This document shows positions 17,552-26,870 of a DNA stretch of 64,000 bases, piece by piece (position 1 is the stretch's first letter; every line of letters starts with the position of its first letter). The notes under the pieces are model-generated. The model was not told the DNA's origin and searched no databases. It saw only the letters and a list, made by a program, of their open reading frames with translations. Source of the stretch: Xylanibacter rodentium. Lineage in GTDB: Bacteria > Bacteroidota > Bacteroidia > Bacteroidales > Bacteroidaceae. The stretch covers positions 124,001 through 188,000 of the forward strand of contig NZ_JABKKE010000003.1 in assembly GCF_013166575.1 (NCBI RefSeq), given 5' to 3'. The translations under genes were made by a program, and so were the position numbers.

Positions 17552-17620
17552 AGCCCCCCATTTAATCCCCCAAAGGGGGAATAAGAGGAGTTAAGGAGTA
17601 AAAAACTCCTTAACTTCTAA
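17552..17620. terminator. Repeat fragment plus hairpin between convergent genes
   Basis: AATCCCCCAAAGGGGGAAT, a short CCCCC/GGGGG palindrome, is followed by GTTAAGGAGT / ACTCCTTAAC (17590-17614, 10-bp stem, A5 loop) between the GT2 and plsC stops. It probably ends both transcripts. The C/G palindrome resembles the sequence inserted in the WecG/TagA gene at 44560-44655. Confidence 0.55.
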
Positions 17621-17624
17621 AGAC

Positions 17625-18392
17625 CTACTGATCAGGATTCTCCACAAAACCTTGATACTCAGGCGTGAGGGCACTCATCACCGAGTCGTAGCTCTGCCGC
17701 ATTATGGCCTGAACGTTCTGCTGTCCCTTTCCGATGGGATAGATAGGCTGATGGATGGTAAGTCGCAGCGGATGCCATGTCACCCATCTCCAGTCGCGCA
17801 TACGTGGCATCACTTTGAACGAACCATTGATGGTAAGCGGCACCACAGGCAACTGCAACTCATCAGCCAACATGAAAGCACCTTTTTTAAACACACCCAT
17901 ATGTCCCGTGAATGTGCGTGCTCCCTCTGGAAAAACAACAAGACTCATGCCACTGCTCAATGTACGACGTGCGTTGTCGTATGTCGCCTTTATCTTACTC
18001 GGTCCCCGCTTGTCAACAAAAATCTGATGCGACATATTACATGCAAAACCAACAAATGGAATCTTCTCTATCTGACGTTTCATCATCCACTTGAAGTTAC
18101 GGCCGAGATATCCGTAAATGAGAAAGATATCAAAGGCTCCCTGATGATTGGCCACAAAGACATAGGAATGTCCCGGTTCCATATTTTCGCGTCCTTCGAC
18201 CGTAACGGAAAGAAGGAATATGCGAGTCATTACTCTTGACCACCACCGACCTGGATAATAACCGAAAAAGTGCCCACCACCCAATGAACAACCAATGGCT
18301 ACTGTCAATGCTGTGATTATTGTGGCAACAAGAGCAACAGGCAATGCCACACAAATCTGGTAAATACGATATAAGTATTTCATATTATTCAT
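17625..18392 (-). CDS. plsC: 1-acyl-sn-glycerol-3-phosphate acyltransferase
   Basis: A 255-residue membrane enzyme that acylates lysophosphatidic acid to phosphatidic acid. An N-terminal hydrophobic stretch (about 10-35) precedes the HX4D catalytic motif in NHQGAFD (about 80-87) and the glycerophosphate-binding FPEGART (about 151-157); VPLTING follows. The length is normal. It lies 89 bp downstream of the metallophosphoesterase gene and may be the last gene of that operon. Confidence 0.92.
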   Translation of the reverse strand: MNNMKYLYRIYQICVALPVALVATIITALTVAIGCSLGGGHFFGYYPGRWWSRVMTRIFLLSVTVEGRENMEPGHSYVFVANHQGAFDIFLIYGYLGRNFKWMMKRQIEKIPFVGFACNMSHQIFVDKRGPSKIKATYDNARRTLSSGMSLVVFPEGARTFTGHMGVFKKGAFMLADELQLPVVPLTINGSFKVMPRMRDWRWVTWHPLRLTIHQPIYPIGKGQQNVQAIMRQSYDSVMSALTPEYQGFVENPDQ

Positions 18393-18481
18393 TTAATGCT
18401 TAGTTTTGTCTCTCTGACAAAATTTGAACAAACTCACTTCGTCAATTCTGATTAACAGAAACTTTGGATTTCACCATATTC

Positions 18482-19648
18482 TTAATTCTCTCTCTTAAGG
18501 GTTATCACCACTATCTCTCCCGGAACACCAAAACGGAAAGGAATGAAACCGCCGAGACCCGTACTTACATTAATGGCACGGTTACCCTCATAAAACATTC
18601 CGCCCCACTCGGAATATATCAGCGACGAGGGCGACCATCCGAACAGGCAGAACTGCATGGCATGGGTATGACCGCTTAACGTGAGTTGCGCCCCTGACTG
18701 TGGCAAAATCTTGCGACGCCATGATGTCGGGTCGTGCTGGAGCATAACGACAAAACTGCTGTCGGACACACCGTGCAGCGTACGGGCTATGTCGCCTTTT
18801 TGCGGGAAATGCCTGCCGTCTCCATCGTTCTCCATGCCCGCAATGACTATCGAGTCTGCCCCGCGACGTATCACACGGTGGGCGTTGTCGAGCAATGTCC
18901 ATCCCATTCTACGCTGACTCTCCCTTATGTAACGCACATTTGCAGTCTTGACAGCCTCATCAGCATGTATATATTGTGCGTAGTCGTGATTGCCCAACAC
19001 GGAATAAACACCGTCACGGGCATGCAACCGTGCCAATGTTTGCTCATGAGGAAGCACCTCACCTGGCTGCATGTTCTGCAAATCGCCGGTAAACACCACC
19101 ATATCCGGATATTCCACATTGATGCTATCCACTGCACGTGCCAACTGCCGTGAATAGCCACGGCCATAGGTACCGACATGAGCATCGGAAAAATGCACTA
19201 TACGATAACCGTCGAATGCTGCGGGAAGATCGCGCGATGTATACACAACATGGCGCACTTCAAGTCTTTTGAAGCCTACGAACACGCCATACAAAAGCAC
19301 ATACCACACCAATGCCACCACCACAAGCCCAACGGCATTGCCATAATTTCGGCGGGTATTCAGCAAACGTTGCAGCCCCCACCCCACGGCTGAACTGATG
19401 ACAAACAGCATCTTTGCCACAACTATAAATCCGAGAAAAAACAGATACACATTGAATAATGTGCTATCAGCCGGTGCAAAATCTTTCTGAAAAGCAATGA
19501 AGACAGTGAAAAGAGCCATCAGGAAGCCAGGCACAAACCACATAAGGCTTTTCCGCAGAGCCACTCTACCGCGCAGATATCGCATCCATATATATCCGTC
19601 GGACAACACTATCATCAGTAATATGGGTAACAGTATTCTCGATATCAT
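18482..19648 (-). CDS. Membrane metallophosphoesterase
   Basis: 388 residues. The first 150 or so form about four membrane helices. The rest is a calcineurin-like phosphoesterase with metal ligands in HFSDAHVG, FTGDLQN, LGNHDYAQY and SGHTHAMQ. YaeI/YkuE/LpxG-type enzymes with this build hydrolyse phosphodiester bonds at the membrane, in some cases UDP-diacylglucosamine or related lipid intermediates; the substrate here is not certain. The ATG overlaps the stop of the upstream MetH-activation gene (ATGA), so the two are translationally coupled. Confidence 0.88.
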   Translation of the reverse strand: MISRILLPILLMIVLSDGYIWMRYLRGRVALRKSLMWFVPGFLMALFTVFIAFQKDFAPADSTLFNVYLFFLGFIVVAKMLFVISSAVGWGLQRLLNTRRNYGNAVGLVVVALVWYVLLYGVFVGFKRLEVRHVVYTSRDLPAAFDGYRIVHFSDAHVGTYGRGYSRQLARAVDSINVEYPDMVVFTGDLQNMQPGEVLPHEQTLARLHARDGVYSVLGNHDYAQYIHADEAVKTANVRYIRESQRRMGWTLLDNAHRVIRRGADSIVIAGMENDGDGRHFPQKGDIARTLHGVSDSSFVVMLQHDPTSWRRKILPQSGAQLTLSGHTHAMQFCLFGWSPSSLIYSEWGGMFYEGNRAINVSTGLGGFIPFRFGVPGEIVVITLKREN

Positions 19649-20487
19649 AATCTTAAATTTGATGTTAAAAAACGGCGCATCATTTCCACCGACATACCAC
19701 GGCGATACGCATAGTCAGCCAATTGGTCTTCGCCTATCTGACCCACAGAAAAGTAACGTGCCTTAGGATGGGCTATCATCAATCCGCTGACACTGGCATG
19801 AGGCTTCATGGCTCCGCTCTCAGTAATACGAATACCCAATTCATCAAAACAGAGTATATCGGCAATAATGAAATTGAGGCTTGCATCGGGCAACGAAGGA
19901 TATCCTATAGCCGGACGTATGCCTGTGAAACGCTCGTGATGCAAGTCATCCACAGTAAGGTGTTCATCCGGAACATAGCCCCAAAACACTTTCCTCACCT
20001 GTTCGTGCATCCTCTCGGCAGCCGCCTCGGCAAGCCGGTCGGCAAGCAGTTGCACCATCATCTTCATATAGTCATCACCAGCGAAGTCGGTTTCAAGTCC
20101 TATATCAACCGTTGTGGCAAACACACCCGCTCTATCACTCATACCCGACGACAACGGACGTACATAGTCGGCAAGGCACAGATTGGGTGCTCCATCCTCT
20201 GCAACTTTCTGTTGGCGCAACATAGGCAGACGTATACCGCCTATCAAAATGTCATCACCGTCAGAATTGGCATCTGCAACGACGAAAACGGCATGCACAC
20301 GATAGCCGCGACCGGCAATCATGACGAGTACATTCTCGGCCTCACTCCTTATCCGAGCCTGACCGACAGAGTCACGCAACTGCCACGCAAAATAAAAATA
20401 AGCCCAGTTAATGTAAGGCACCAGCTCGTCTATGCCGTATATTATCTTATGCCGTACAAAATCACAAGAACAGTTATCCGCCACCAT
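19645..20487 (-). CDS. Stand-alone MetH activation domain (cobalamin reactivation)
   Basis: 280 residues that match the C-terminal AdoMet-binding activation domain of cobalamin-dependent methionine synthase: the core HERFTGIRPAIGYPSLPD is followed by HASVSGLMIAHPKARYFSVG. In E. coli this domain is the last third of MetH and reductively remethylates inactive cob(II)alamin. Here it is a separate gene, with no methionine synthase core in the window, implying either a split MetH or a free partner. It begins 4 bp after the pyrC stop and overlaps the next gene by 4 bp. Confidence 0.88.
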   Translation of the reverse strand: MVADNCSCDFVRHKIIYGIDELVPYINWAYFYFAWQLRDSVGQARIRSEAENVLVMIAGRGYRVHAVFVVADANSDGDDILIGGIRLPMLRQQKVAEDGAPNLCLADYVRPLSSGMSDRAGVFATTVDIGLETDFAGDDYMKMMVQLLADRLAEAAAERMHEQVRKVFWGYVPDEHLTVDDLHHERFTGIRPAIGYPSLPDASLNFIIADILCFDELGIRITESGAMKPHASVSGLMIAHPKARYFSVGQIGEDQLADYAYRRGMSVEMMRRFLTSNLRL

Positions 20488-20491
20488 TACC

Positions 20492-21814
20492 TTATCTGAA
20501 ATCTATCGCCATGCCTATATAATTACGGTCGACCATACCATTGTTAAAGACCGTATGTCCATTGCATATGGTACGCTCCACGCGCCAATTATATGTATGT
20601 CCTTCCATCGGACTCCATCCGCAACGACTCTCTATGACATCCTTTGTCACCATCCAGGGACAGCGAGGACGCACGATTGTAATATCGGCACGGTATCCCT
20701 GACGCAGGAACCCACGGTCACGTACACCGAAAATACGTGCCGGAGCATGACACATCAGCTCGACCATACGACCGAGAGTAATCACACCATCGTCTACAAG
20801 CTCAAGCATTGTGGGCAACGAGAACTGTATCATGGGCATACCCGACGCCGCCTTATCACAGCCTCCCTTTTTATGTACCAGCAGATGGGGAGCATGGTCA
20901 GTAGCCACGGTGGATATACGTCCGTCGGTTAGAGCACGACGCAATGCATCGCGGTCGGCAGCAGTCTTTATAGCAGGGTTTACCTTGATACGTGAACCAA
21001 GCACTGCATAGTCGACATCTGAAAACCAAAGATGTCCTGTCACAGCCTCAGCCGTAATATTGCCTCCGGGCTCAAACAGTTCAAGTTCGCGAGCCGTGCT
21101 GATATGAGCCACATGAAGACGGGTACCGTATTTGCGGGCCAAACCTACGGCAAGCGCAGTACTTTCATAGCAGGCTTCAGCCGAACGTATCAGTGGATGC
21201 AGTCTGACATCAGGATACATCGGTTCTGAAACCCTCATCCGCTCCATGTTACAGTTTATGATGGACGTATCCTCGCAATGGGCCATAACGGGCATATTCA
21301 CACTACCGAACAACCGTTCCAAAGCCTCACGTCGGTCAACGAGCATGTTGCCCGTTGATGACCCCATGAAAAGTTTGATACCGGGTATACGACAAGGATC
21401 CAAACTATCCAGAAGTGCAATATTGTCGTTAGTAGCACCGAAGAAGAAAGAATAGTTCACATGACTCTTAAGAGAGGCTAATGCAAACTTCTCTTCGAGA
21501 GCCTCTACCGATGTTGTCTGCGGAACGGTATTGGGCATATCGAAATACGAAGTCACTCCGCCAGCCGCCGCCGCACAACTCTCACTATCTATATCGGCCT
21601 TTTCCGTCAGTCCCGGCTCGCGGAAGTGCACATGGCTATCTATCATCCCTGGAATAATGTAACAACCCGACGCATCTATTATGGTGTCAAAAGATGCGTC
21701 GGGCTGTATATCAATATCGGTTACCTCTGTTATATGTTCATCCTCTATTACTATCGAACCGCAGGAAACAGAGTTTTCGTTTACTATCGTTCCTTTTTCA
21801 ATAAGTGTTCTCAT
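20492..21814 (-). CDS. pyrC: Dihydroorotase
   Basis: A 440-residue zinc amidohydrolase of the class I (multi-domain-like) type that closes N-carbamoyl-aspartate to dihydroorotate in pyrimidine synthesis. Visible metal-site motifs are DSHVHFREPG (about 59-68), the lysine in GIKLFMGSS that is carboxylated in active enzymes, AHCED, LHVAHIST and ATDHAPH. The length and motif order are normal. It follows a DUF4369 lipoprotein gene by about 30 bp and leads into the MetH-activation and metallophosphoesterase genes. Confidence 0.94.
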   Translation of the reverse strand: MRTLIEKGTIVNENSVSCGSIVIEDEHITEVTDIDIQPDASFDTIIDASGCYIIPGMIDSHVHFREPGLTEKADIDSESCAAAAGGVTSYFDMPNTVPQTTSVEALEEKFALASLKSHVNYSFFFGATNDNIALLDSLDPCRIPGIKLFMGSSTGNMLVDRREALERLFGSVNMPVMAHCEDTSIINCNMERMRVSEPMYPDVRLHPLIRSAEACYESTALAVGLARKYGTRLHVAHISTARELELFEPGGNITAEAVTGHLWFSDVDYAVLGSRIKVNPAIKTAADRDALRRALTDGRISTVATDHAPHLLVHKKGGCDKAASGMPMIQFSLPTMLELVDDGVITLGRMVELMCHAPARIFGVRDRGFLRQGYRADITIVRPRCPWMVTKDVIESRCGWSPMEGHTYNWRVERTICNGHTVFNNGMVDRNYIGMAIDFR

Positions 21815-21845
21815 TTCCTTTCATTATTAACATGGTACGCACGTG

Positions 21846-22646
21846 TCACTGTCCCAAACCTGAAGAACCGCCCAATATACTACTTGCCGAGTCACCTAAA
21901 ACCGATGGAGATTCCTGTGTAGTGGCAGGAACTGAAATATCCGACGGATCAAGCCCTTGCATGCGTGCCTCGTTTTCGTTAGCCGTCTGATAATAGTCCT
22001 TCACGTATGGATTGTTCTTGAACTTATCTGTGGCCTTGGTCATTATCTCCTCTATCTGTGGAGTAAGTATGGGATACTTGAAACGGCTTGTTATCATCAT
22101 GAAAACGCCCGGACCAAGTACATTGTCAAAGTTGTCGACGATAAAGTCGGTCACAAGCCGATCTTCCTCACGAGCAATCTTTTCCGCTTCCAAAGACAGT
22201 TTTTCATTGATTATATTTTCGTCTATGCCATCCAACAACATGCGGCTCTGTTTGTGTGACAGTTCGCTCATGCGGTTGTCCAGTTGGTTATGCTTGTCTA
22301 TAAACTCATACAACTTATCATTGAGCGGTGTGCCGCTCACATTCTGACTGACATTGTCTATATTTATACGTATCTCCCCCTTCTCAAGGACTATCGGCAT
22401 AATACTCTCATCGTCCATAAACAGATTGACCATACGCACCGTATCCAAGACACCACTGAAAGAAAATTGTCCGTGCACAACGTCACATGAATCTATTTTT
22501 TTGAGTTCATTGTCCTTAACGGCTTTAAGGTACAGTTTGCTGCCGTCAAGCGACGACACAGAAGACGATCCCTGAACGTCATACGAACTGGCACACGAAG
22601 TAAATATGACTGCAACAGCAACCAATGCATATAGAATCCTATTCAT
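21846..22646 (-). CDS. DUF4369 lipoprotein
   Basis: 266 residues from ATG 22646; the in-frame TTG at 22652 is less likely. The N-terminus is a lipoprotein signal with lipobox FTSC. The next 90 residues have the beta-rich DUF4369 pattern (LYLKAVKDNELKKIDSCDVVHGQFSFSG), a domain usually found ahead of thioredoxin-like modules in Bacteroidetes. No CxxC thioredoxin motif follows: the C-terminal half is helical and ends in a Ser/Gly-rich tail. It is probably anchored in the outer membrane facing the periplasm; function unknown. Confidence 0.8.
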   Translation of the reverse strand: MNRILYALVAVAVIFTSCASSYDVQGSSSVSSLDGSKLYLKAVKDNELKKIDSCDVVHGQFSFSGVLDTVRMVNLFMDDESIMPIVLEKGEIRINIDNVSQNVSGTPLNDKLYEFIDKHNQLDNRMSELSHKQSRMLLDGIDENIINEKLSLEAEKIAREEDRLVTDFIVDNFDNVLGPGVFMMITSRFKYPILTPQIEEIMTKATDKFKNNPYVKDYYQTANENEARMQGLDPSDISVPATTQESPSVLGDSASSILGGSSGLGQ

Positions 22647-22670
22647 ATACAATATTTTTTCATTTTAGCA

Positions 22671-22678
22671 CAAAAATA
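22671..22678 (-). promoter_or_regulatory. Promoter -7 box for the DUF4369-pyrC operon
   Basis: Minus-strand TATTTTTG, matching TAnnTTTG, 24 bp before ATG 22646. It could drive the five-gene run down to plsC. Confidence 0.5.
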
Positions 22679-22737
22679 CAACGATATATCGAAGTATGAA
22701 AAAAAATTCATGCTATTTAAAACATTTGCAATGACTT

Positions 22738-23142
22738 TTATATTTTTTTTGCCTCTCGATCCAGTTCAGTACTTATTCTATGTGTGGAATATAGTTGCAG
22801 AATGGCTGCAACGAGAAGTGTAACCACCCAGTTGTTATGTACATAACTGATATATGTCAGACGGTCGATACCGAAAAAGTTGCCCTGATTGGCAAACATA
22901 AGCAGGGCTGACAACAAAAAGAAAACATCGCTTGTTATCATCATACGGCGCAGACGGCGAATAACCACATTGCGGCCTTCATAGCGCTGCTTAAGCTGCA
23001 TCAACACAAAAGCAATTGCCCCCATCGCAAAGACATATGGCGCCCACCGCTGCACAAAAAGCTGGGCACCGCTACCCACAACCATCAGCACCGAGCCTAC
23101 AAGGAATATTATATTCTCTATCTTATTCAGTTGTTTCATCAT
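22738..23142 (-). CDS. Four-helix membrane protein of unknown function
   Basis: About 134 residues from the tandem ATG at 23142; the longer form to 23169 lies wholly inside the upstream gene. Four hydrophobic helices are visible, with a basic segment (RYEGRNVVIRRLRRMM) between the second and third. It overlaps the 3' end of the FtsB-like gene by 20 bp, so the two are likely cotranslated. I do not recognise a named family. Confidence 0.7.
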   Translation of the reverse strand: MMKQLNKIENIIFLVGSVLMVVGSGAQLFVQRWAPYVFAMGAIAFVLMQLKQRYEGRNVVIRRLRRMMITSDVFFLLSALLMFANQGNFFGIDRLTYISYVHNNWVVTLLVAAILQLYSTHRISTELDREAKKI

Positions 23143-23470
23143 CAAGTTGTTCTGAAGCCTCCATGTCATCGCTCAGCACAAATATATCTTCGTTTTCGGT
23201 CTTCATGAAATAGCGCTCGCGGGCAATCTTTTCTATTGCCTTGGGATCGGTATCGAGCTTGCGCAGCTGTGCCCGATCACGCTCATACTGCCGTTTATAA
23301 CGCTGTATCTCTATCTCAAGTTCATTGATTTTCTGTTTGTTACGAAAATGACTCCACATACTGTTCTCGTCAACGAAACCAACAATAACAACGGCTGTGA
23401 CAATGACAACCGCATACTTGAGACCTCTGAAACGACGTAGATAATTTGCTGTTCTTCTGAGACGGTTCAT
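23123..23470 (-). CDS. FtsB/DivIC-like septum formation protein
   Basis: 115 residues with the septum-initiator plan: a basic N-terminus, one membrane helix (about 18-35), then a coiled coil (about 40-75, KINELEIEIQRYKRQYERDR) and the conserved IEKIARERYFMKTENEDIF end. Such proteins link FtsL and FtsQ in the divisome. The acidic tail overlaps the start of the next gene. Promoter at 23495-23502. Confidence 0.88.
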   Translation of the reverse strand: MNRLRRTANYLRRFRGLKYAVVIVTAVVIVGFVDENSMWSHFRNKQKINELEIEIQRYKRQYERDRAQLRKLDTDPKAIEKIARERYFMKTENEDIFVLSDDMEASEQLDDETTE

Positions 23471-23494
23471 TACATTTTGGCTTGTTTATCTTTG

Positions 23495-23502
23495 CAAAGA
23501 TA
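23495..23502 (-). promoter_or_regulatory. Promoter -7 box of the FtsB-like gene
   Basis: Minus-strand TATCTTTG, matching TAnnTTTG, 25 bp before the ATG; the site is itself palindromic (TATCTTTGCAAAGATA). Confidence 0.6.
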
Positions 23503-23639
23503 GGCATTTCAATCCATATAAAGCCGTAGTCCTCCGTTATTTTTAGATTTTTAAACCTATTTCATAAATCTGAAAACGGAATTGACATCCCGTCATCACT
23601 TTTCCATATTCTGCCGTGTATTATCTCGGATAATATGAG

Positions 23640-23647
23640 TACCTTTG
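23640..23647 (+). promoter_or_regulatory. Promoter -7 box of dnaX
   Basis: TACCTTTG, matching TAnnTTTG, 37 bp before the dnaX ATG. Confidence 0.55.
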
Positions 23648-23684
23648 CGCTATCATTCCAAAAACAAATACAAGAGACAATTTT

Positions 23685-25505
23685 ATGGAAGAATATATAG
23701 TTTCGGCACGAAAGTACCGTCCAACCACATTCGATTCGGTTGTGGGACAGACCGCACTCACCACCACGCTTAAGAACGCGGTGAAAAGCGGCAAACTGGC
23801 TCATGCCTATCTGTTCTGCGGGCCGCGAGGCGTGGGCAAGACTACCTGCGCCCGCATATTCGCCAAGGCAATAAACTGTCAGACACCTACCGCCGACGGT
23901 GAGGCATGCAACGCGTGTGAAAGCTGCCTGGCGTTCAACGAACAGCGCTCGCTCAACATCTTCGAACTTGACGCGGCAAGCAACAACTCTGTGGAACACA
24001 TCAAGACACTGATGGAACAGACGCGCATACCGCCACAAACAGGACGTTACAAAGTGTTCATCATCGACGAGGTGCACATGCTGTCAACAGCAGCATTCAA
24101 CGCTTTTCTGAAAACCCTCGAAGAACCGCCGGCCCACGTCATATTCGTGCTGGCCACTACCGAGAAACATAAAATCCTGCCCACCATACTCTCACGATGC
24201 CAAATTTACGACTTCGAACGCATGACGGTGAGGGGCACCATTGATCATCTTAAACATGTTGCAGAAAAAGAAGGCATCAACGTAGAGGACGAGGCACTGG
24301 CCGTGATAGCCGAAAAGGCAGACGGAGGCATGCGTGACGCTTTGTCGATATTCGATCAGGCAGCAAGTTTCTGCCAAGGCAACATCACTTACGAAAAAGT
24401 AATCGAAGACCTCAATGTTCTCGATTCGGACAATTATTTCCAAATCACCGATCTGGCACGTGACAACAAGGTGAGCGAAATAATGGTGCTGCTCAACAAT
24501 ATAATAAACAAAGGATTCGATGGCGGACTGCTCGTCGGCGGACTGTCAAAACATGTACGCAACGTGCTCATGGCCAAAGACGAAAGCACACTGCCGCTGC
24601 TCGAAGTGAGCGAACGGCAACGCGAACGGTACAAGGAACAGGCCACACGATGTGAAACGCGGTTTCTATATCAAGCATTGCGAATCATGAACCAATGCGA
24701 CATAAACTATCGTCAGAGCAGCAACAAGCGTCTGCTCGTGGAGTTGACACTGATAGAAGTGGCACAAATCACACAGCCTGACGATGCCGCCAGTGCGGGG
24801 CGTCGCCCCAAAAGATTGAAAACCCTGTTCAAGAACCTTGTGCAACAGCAAAGGCAACGCAAAACGGCCCCGCAGGTAGCCGTAGCCCGAACGGTTGCAC
24901 ACACACCGGACAACACCAAACCGGCCACAACACCCAACACAAATAATACATTACAACAAACACCAACGACGGTATCTACAACTACCTACACTGCAAGCTC
25001 ACGCCCCGTGCTAAAGTCAAACGGCGGCACTCTCGGCTACTCATGGAACAACCTACGCCAGATGACAAAGCCGAAAAAGATGCAGGTAATACCAGGCACA
25101 CTTGGGGCCGACGACCCCAACGCAGCCAATAAAGAAGAACACAGGGAATTCACACAGCGCGACCTTGAATTTCAATGGATGTCAATGTGCAACCGTATGC
25201 CACAAAGTCTCAGTGGTATCTCTGCCCGGATGAAGAACATGAACCCTGTGATAACGAAAATGCCGGAAATAGAAGTCACAGCCGATAACAAAATCATTCT
25301 CGACCAGATGCAAGATATAAAGGGCAGTATCGTCAGCACTCTGAAACTATACTTGCACAATAGCGGAATCACACTGAACATGCGTCTTGCGGAGCATCAT
25401 GAACAGGTGAAAGTACTCAGCCGCCGCGAACAATTTGAAGAAATGAGCAAACAGAATCCGTCAATAGAAAAGTTGCGTGAACTGCTTGATCTGGAATTGG
25501 CATAG
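23685..25505 (+). CDS. dnaX: DNA polymerase III subunit gamma/tau
   Basis: 606 residues of the clamp-loader ATPase. Walker A GPRGVGKT spans 46-53, a four-cysteine zinc module follows (C-x8-C-x2-C-x2-C, about 66-82), and Walker B IIDEVHM and the sensor EKHKILPTILSRCQ are present. About residues 370-480 are low-complexity and Thr/Asn-rich, then a C-terminal part begins that would bind the polymerase in tau. No obvious programmed frameshift signal (A-run with stem) was noticed, so one product is assumed. It is convergent with the ADP-ribosylglycohydrolase gene. Confidence 0.94.
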   Translation: MEEYIVSARKYRPTTFDSVVGQTALTTTLKNAVKSGKLAHAYLFCGPRGVGKTTCARIFAKAINCQTPTADGEACNACESCLAFNEQRSLNIFELDAASNNSVEHIKTLMEQTRIPPQTGRYKVFIIDEVHMLSTAAFNAFLKTLEEPPAHVIFVLATTEKHKILPTILSRCQIYDFERMTVRGTIDHLKHVAEKEGINVEDEALAVIAEKADGGMRDALSIFDQAASFCQGNITYEKVIEDLNVLDSDNYFQITDLARDNKVSEIMVLLNNIINKGFDGGLLVGGLSKHVRNVLMAKDESTLPLLEVSERQRERYKEQATRCETRFLYQALRIMNQCDINYRQSSNKRLLVELTLIEVAQITQPDDAASAGRRPKRLKTLFKNLVQQQRQRKTAPQVAVARTVAHTPDNTKPATTPNTNNTLQQTPTTVSTTTYTASSRPVLKSNGGTLGYSWNNLRQMTKPKKMQVIPGTLGADDPNAANKEEHREFTQRDLEFQWMSMCNRMPQSLSGISARMKNMNPVITKMPEIEVTADNKIILDQMQDIKGSIVSTLKLYLHNSGITLNMRLAEHHEQVKVLSRREQFEEMSKQNPSIEKLRELLDLELA

Positions 25506-25531
25506 AACCGACGTCAGTATATACCGTAGGT

Positions 25532-26365
25532 CTATTTCCAAAACCAGTTGCGCGTCTTTCTGCCGGCAAGCATCTTCATAAAATCATCTTTCAATTTACG
25601 AAGTTCGTCAGGAAGGATATCATTGCTCACGGCAGCTACATCTACAGGAATGTGATAGCAGCAGGAAGCTATAGCACCAGCCATACATGCTATGGTATCG
25701 GAGTCACCACCTATAGAAACCGCAAGACGTATCACGTCTACAAATGTTTCTCCTTCGAGAAATGCTATGATCGCCTGGGGTACACTGCCCTGACACGACA
25801 CATCGAAAGTATAGCCGGGCCTTATTTCATCCAACGTCCGACCAAGATCATATCCGAATGTTTCCTCCACATACTTGCGTATATCTGCTTTCGAAATGCC
25901 TCCGCGGCATAAAAACATACATGCCGCAATAGCCTGTGCCCCCTTTATGCCTTCGGGGTGGTTGTGAGTAACCTCGGCCGTCACCTTAGCGAGTGACAGG
26001 GCTTCATCAAGCGTGCCGGCATAAAGCCCTACCGGACTTACACGCATACCCGCTCCGTTGCCCCAACTGCCGTATGGCTTGGGATAGTCTTGCCGAAGCC
26101 AAAGAGCAAAATTGCAACCATATCCTGCATCCGGATATTTACGACCCAGTTCCTGCATGCAACCCACCAACCCTGCATAAGAGTGTTCCTTGTCTGTCAG
26201 AAGCCACTTTGCCACTGCCAACGTCATAACAGTATCGTCTGTAAATCTGCTTTCTCCTTTGCGAAACAATTCAAAATCTGTAGTTTTTGTGTTCCGAAAC
26301 TCATAAACCGAACCTACAATATCTCCGACAATTGCACCCAACATCTTTCCATTCACAATTTTCAT
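25532..26365 (-). CDS. ADP-ribosylglycohydrolase family protein
   Basis: 277 residues of the DraG/ARH fold. The N-terminal GAIVGDIVGSVYEFRN and FTDDTVMT supply one half of the di-magnesium site; the C-terminal SIGGDSDTIACMAG supplies the other. Such enzymes remove ADP-ribose from proteins or nucleic acids. No ADP-ribosyltransferase partner is visible next to it, so its substrate stays open. The length is normal. Confidence 0.9.
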   Translation of the reverse strand: MKIVNGKMLGAIVGDIVGSVYEFRNTKTTDFELFRKGESRFTDDTVMTLAVAKWLLTDKEHSYAGLVGCMQELGRKYPDAGYGCNFALWLRQDYPKPYGSWGNGAGMRVSPVGLYAGTLDEALSLAKVTAEVTHNHPEGIKGAQAIAACMFLCRGGISKADIRKYVEETFGYDLGRTLDEIRPGYTFDVSCQGSVPQAIIAFLEGETFVDVIRLAVSIGGDSDTIACMAGAIASCCYHIPVDVAAVSNDILPDELRKLKDDFMKMLAGRKTRNWFWK

Positions 26366-26409
26366 AGCGTACCATTATTTTACGAATATTATTGTTATTC
26401 AAACTTTGT

Positions 26410-26489
26410 ATTTCATCCCGCGTTTTCTCGCCATGGCAGAACTGAAACAAGTTTCACTATGCTCATTTGGCTTGACGAAAACGTTCGGA
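26410..26489 (+). repeat. Family B 79-bp repeat, copy 1
   Basis: Reads ATTTCATCCCGCGTTTTCTC, then GCCATGGCAGA, a GAAACAAGTTTC inner palindrome, and TTTGGCTTGACGAAAACGTT. One mismatch breaks the GGCAGAG/CTCTGCC stem found in other copies. Confidence 0.9.
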
Positions 26490-26659
26490 TGTAAAGATAC
26501 GACTTTTATCTCAGCACAGCAAATTATTAAGGAAATAACACATATGAAAATATTTACACACAAGAATTTTATGATATCCGTCTGATGAATGTTCTGGCCC
26601 GTAATGACCAAGAATATGCTTTCAAAGCAGAAAATATGATTTCAAGGACAAAAGATACG

Positions 26660-26740
26660 TTGGATTTCATCCCGCGTTTTCTCGCCATGACAGAGTTGGA
26701 ACAAGTCTCACTCTACTTCATCAGGCTTGACGAAAACATT
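26660..26740 (+). repeat. Family B 79-bp repeat, copy 2
   Basis: Same order of blocks as copy 1, with GCCATGACAGAGTTGGAACA and CTACTTCATCAGGCTTGACG, so more diverged. Confidence 0.85.
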
Positions 26741-26870
26741 TTTAATATATGGTGAAAAACAGCGGTCCACCCATATACATCCAATATGAGCAGACCGCAC
26801 TGTACAACTATAAGAAATAAAAAAAACATTTATCACACTTCATTTTCGACGACCCAAAATCATAAACTGC

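Larger units (their letters stand above)
26366..26870. other. Gap with two copies of the 79-bp repeat
   Basis: Between the ADP-ribosylglycohydrolase start and the DUF805 stop there is no convincing gene. It carries family B repeats at 26410-26489 and 26660-26740; short open frames here come from those repeats. Confidence 0.7.
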
